This document shows positions 61,722 to 64,000 of a DNA stretch of 64,000 nucleotides, one piece after another. Source of the stretch: Streptomyces sp. HD (GTDB lineage: Bacteria; Actinomycetota; Actinomycetes; Streptomycetales; Streptomycetaceae); the NCBI RefSeq assembly GCF_028369295.1, contig NZ_JAQMYP010000043.1, forward strand, positions 26,524-90,523, given 5' to 3'. The notes under the pieces were generated by a model. The model was not told where the DNA came from. It saw only the letters and a program-made list of their open reading frames with translations, and searched no databases. Numbering within the stretch: the first letter of the stretch is position 1; each line of letters opens with the position of its first letter. The translations under genes were made by a program, and so were the position numbers.

Positions 61722-63187
61722 ACCCCACCGACGAACAGACGGCGGCAGCCGACGCCTTCACGGCCGGCAACCACCTAGCCCTGCAGGCCGGCGCCGGCAC
61801 CGGAAAAACCACCACACTCGCCCTGCTCGCCCACGCCACCACACGCCGCGGCCGCTACCTCGCCTACAACCGCGCCATCGCCCAGGACGCCACCACCCGC
61901 TTCCCTCACACCGTCCTGTGCAAGACCACCCACGCACTCGCCTACGCAGCCATCGGCCACCGCTACACCCGCCGCCTGAACGCCCCCCGCCGCCCGGCCT
62001 GGCAAACCGGACAAACCCTCGGCATCACCAAGCCCATCCGCATCGGCGAGCGCGAGGTGACACAAAAAGCCCTCTCCAACGCCACCCTGCGCACCGTCAC
62101 CCGCTTCTGCCACACCGCCGACGAGGCCATCACCCGCCACCACGTACCCCACCTGCGCGGCCTCGAAGACACCGACCTCCACACCGAACTCGCCGCCCAC
62201 ATCGTGCCCTTCGCCCGCAAAGCATGGGCCGACCTGCAACACCCCGACGCCGGCACCGTCCGCTTCGACCACGACCACTACCTGAAAATCTGGGCCCTCA
62301 CCCAGCCCCGCATCGACGCCGACTTCCTGCTCCTCGACGAAGCCCAGGACACCGACCCCGTCGTCGAACAGATCTTCCTCGCCCAACGCGACCACGCCCA
62401 ACTGGTCATGGTCGGCGACTCCGCCCAGGCCATCTACCACTGGCGCGGCGCCAAGGACGTCATGACCGGCTTCGACGGCACCCAGCTGGCCCTGTCCCAG
62501 TCCTTCCGTTTCGGCCCCGACCTCGCCGCGGAAGCAAACCGCTGGCTGCACCTGGCCGACGCTCCGATCCGCCTCACAGGCACCCCAGCCGTACCCACCG
62601 AACTCGGCCCCGTCACCCAGCCGGACGCCGTCCTGTGCCGCACCAACGTCGGCGCCATGGCCCAGGTCATGACCCTCATGACCGCCGGACACCACGTCGC
62701 CCTGGCCGGCGGAGGAGACAGCCTGCAGGCCCTGGCCCTAGCCGCCCGCGACCTGAAAGAAGGCCGCCGCACCCACCACCCCGAACTGATCCTCTTCCCC
62801 TCCTGGGGTGACCTGCAGGACTACGCCGCCCACGACCCGGCCGGACGCGATCTGCAGCCCCTGGTCAATCTCGTCGACACCCACGGCACCGACGCCATCC
62901 TCGCCGCCGTCGCCCAACTCGCCCCCGAGCCGCACGCTCAGATCACCGTCTCCACCGCCCATAAGGCCAAAGGGCGCGAATGGCTCCGCGTACTCATCGC
63001 AGACGACTTCGCCCGCCCCCAGGACAACAGCACGGACGGCCAGACAGACAGCACATCATCACCCGATCCCATCGACGATGCCGAAGCCCGACTGGCCTAC
63101 GTGGCCGTCACCCGCACCCGCCAGCGCCTCGACCTGGGCGGCCTGTCTTGGATTCACCACTACCCCGACGGCACCCCGCCCCATTAG
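61718..63187 (+). CDS. Compact UvrD/REP-like (superfamily 1) helicase
   Basis: A protein of 489 residues. Q-motif region NPTDEQTAAADAFTAGNHLA; motif I LQAGAGTGKTTTLALL; motif II FLLLDEAQDTDPV; motif III LVMVGDSAQAIYHWRGAKDV; motif IV LSQSFRFGPDLAAEANRWL; motif V ITVSTAHKAKGREWLRVLIA; motif VI LAYVAVTRTRQRLDLGG. All catalytic motifs are intact. At under 500 residues it lacks the large 1B/2B insertions of UvrD and PcrA. It is the last gene of a plasmid-like operon; a role in replication, transfer or defence is possible. Confidence 0.88.
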   Translation: MNPTDEQTAAADAFTAGNHLALQAGAGTGKTTTLALLAHATTRRGRYLAYNRAIAQDATTRFPHTVLCKTTHALAYAAIGHRYTRRLNAPRRPAWQTGQTLGITKPIRIGEREVTQKALSNATLRTVTRFCHTADEAITRHHVPHLRGLEDTDLHTELAAHIVPFARKAWADLQHPDAGTVRFDHDHYLKIWALTQPRIDADFLLLDEAQDTDPVVEQIFLAQRDHAQLVMVGDSAQAIYHWRGAKDVMTGFDGTQLALSQSFRFGPDLAAEANRWLHLADAPIRLTGTPAVPTELGPVTQPDAVLCRTNVGAMAQVMTLMTAGHHVALAGGGDSLQALALAARDLKEGRRTHHPELILFPSWGDLQDYAAHDPAGRDLQPLVNLVDTHGTDAILAAVAQLAPEPHAQITVSTAHKAKGREWLRVLIADDFARPQDNSTDGQTDSTSSPDPIDDAEARLAYVAVTRTRQRLDLGGLSWIHHYPDGTPPH

Positions 63188-63727
63188 AGGTCGTTCTGAA
63201 CTGAGGGTCGGTGAGGTCTTCCCGGTTGCGCATGAGTCGGCGCCTGGCCTTCCGCCACGGGGCGCAGGCCGGCCTGGCCGCGTCGGCCCCGCAGGGTGGC
63301 GGTGGTCTGGCGCCGGACGATGTTGAGTATGCGGATCACGGCCCGGCAGCCGGGGGACATGTCGATCGCGACGTAGCGGATCTGGCGACGCCACTGCAGT
63401 GGTGTCGTGGCGAGCCAGGCCAGGACGCGAGGGGCGCGGCACTCGATCTGGCCGAGCAGGCATGGACGCCGAAAGCGTCCACGAAGCCGGTGTGCCAGCG
63501 GTCTGCCACGGGCTCCCACCGGCCGGTTCCCGCATACTGGCGCCACTGCGTACGGCCCCGGCGGGTCTCGTCGATCCCGAGCACCTCGACGAGCTTCCGC
63601 GCCGCAGCAGTGACTTCCTCTCCGGCGGTGCGGAAGGCGTTCATCACCGTGGGCCAGGGCAGGCCCGGGTGTCCCAGGCCGCCTGGACGACCGTGGAGGC
63701 GGCGTCGCCCACCCGCCGGTCGGCCGC
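63188..63727 (-). pseudogene. ISL3-family transposase relic
   Basis: Frame pieces read RVGDAASTVVQAAWDTRA, LPWPTVMNAFRTAGEEVTAA, LVEVLGIDETRRGRTQWRQY, DRWHTGFVDAFG, then after a shift VLAWLATTPLQWRRQIRYVA and IDMSPGCRAVIRIL. GIDETRRG and VAIDMSPGYR are the first two Asp regions of ISL3 transposases. The third catalytic region is deleted, joining RIL to IVRRQTTATLRGRRGQ. The element is dead. No terminal repeats were found. Confidence 0.75.
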
Positions 63728-64000
63728 CATTTGCAGTCAACCTGCGCGACTGGCTGGCCACCGGAGCCGGTGCGGGTGTCGACGGCCTGTACCTGGCCGG
63801 CCGCCAGGTCGCCGCCCCGACATGCGACCTGGGCATTTGGTTCACAGACTCGCTTCCGCGCCGCCTGCAGTCCCATGCAGCGTGTCGGTCGAGGCGATCG
63901 AGCCATCGCTGGCACGTGCCTCACGAGGTTCCCTCGCTTCGCTTGGCGAGGCGTGCCCCGCCATCAGTGCTGAGTTGCTCACAAGGCGGCCGAGCGCATC
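63728..64000. other. Terminal stretch of the window, unassigned
   Basis: A forward frame, NLRDWLATGAGAGVDGLYLA, and a reverse frame are both open, but neither shows a family motif. It may be the remaining N-terminal debris of the ISL3 relic or the edge of a gene outside the window. Confidence 0.3.

Overview
The window is high-GC actinobacterial DNA, almost certainly from a Streptomyces. The signs are strong G/C bias at third codon positions, frequent GTG and TTG starts, ATGA/GTGA/TGATG overlaps inside operons, and families typical of that genus (DUF574 methyltransferase, DUF402, DUF1906, DUF6083, EACC1). It holds at least seven insertion-sequence or transposon relics and many truncated genes. 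This fits accessory DNA such as a chromosome arm, an integrated element or a linear plasmid; which of these cannot be decided from the sequence.

Layout. 1-9.2 kb: a class V aminotransferase divergent from a GntR regulator with a perfect 10+1+10 operator-like palindrome between them; a secreted protein; an ArsR-phosphatase fusion coupled to a VOC protein; an MFS exporter broken by four homopolymer frameshifts; a DUF574 methyltransferase; a ferric-reductase-like flavohaem protein. 10.0-14.5 kb: two possible conflict loci, a three-gene WXG100/LXG-like secreted-effector operon and an EACC1-caspase pair. 14.8-22.4 kb: Sap/GAP and YihY membrane proteins, an ArsR-SRPBCC-RibD operon cut at its 5' end, a cluster of gene tails with a tRNA 3' half, an alkyl-DHAP-synthase-like flavoprotein divergent from a TetR regulator, and a decayed histidine kinase/response regulator pair. 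22.6-34.5 kb: GNAT and methyltransferase genes among relics (IS21, IS5, DUF402), a secreted trypsin-like protease with five WSDGEVT repeats, two lipoproteins and two copies of a Cys-rich microprotein.

34.6-38.5 kb: a CrtC/AttH-like domain fused to a polyprenyl synthase, divergent from a two-gene ABC transporter. 38.8-40.3 kb: a decayed TnsA/TnsB transposon with a repeat-rich end next to a truncated ku gene. 40.4-46.2 kb: a DUF1906 protein, a methyltransferase, and a metal-type operon (CmtR-like repressor, CDF transporter, TauE/SafE). 46.4-50.4 kb: quinone oxidoreductase, two DJ-1/PfpI proteins and a LysR regulator with a palindromic operator, plausibly a reactive-carbonyl response. 50.8-55.6 kb: a complete IS5-type element, then inverted copies of one transposase tail enclosing a DUF4062 gene and a YdcF-like gene, the best candidate for an undescribed system. 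56-58 kb: a perfect 30-bp hairpin and an IS110 element. 57.9-63.2 kb: a plasmid-like module (coiled-coil protein, Cys-rich protein, XRE regulator with three operators, DUF6083, small protein, UvrD-like helicase). An ISL3 relic closes the window.

Many breaks are one-base changes in G or C runs in otherwise intact genes, so some pseudogene calls may reflect sequencing error. All family assignments were made by reading motifs; no database search was run.
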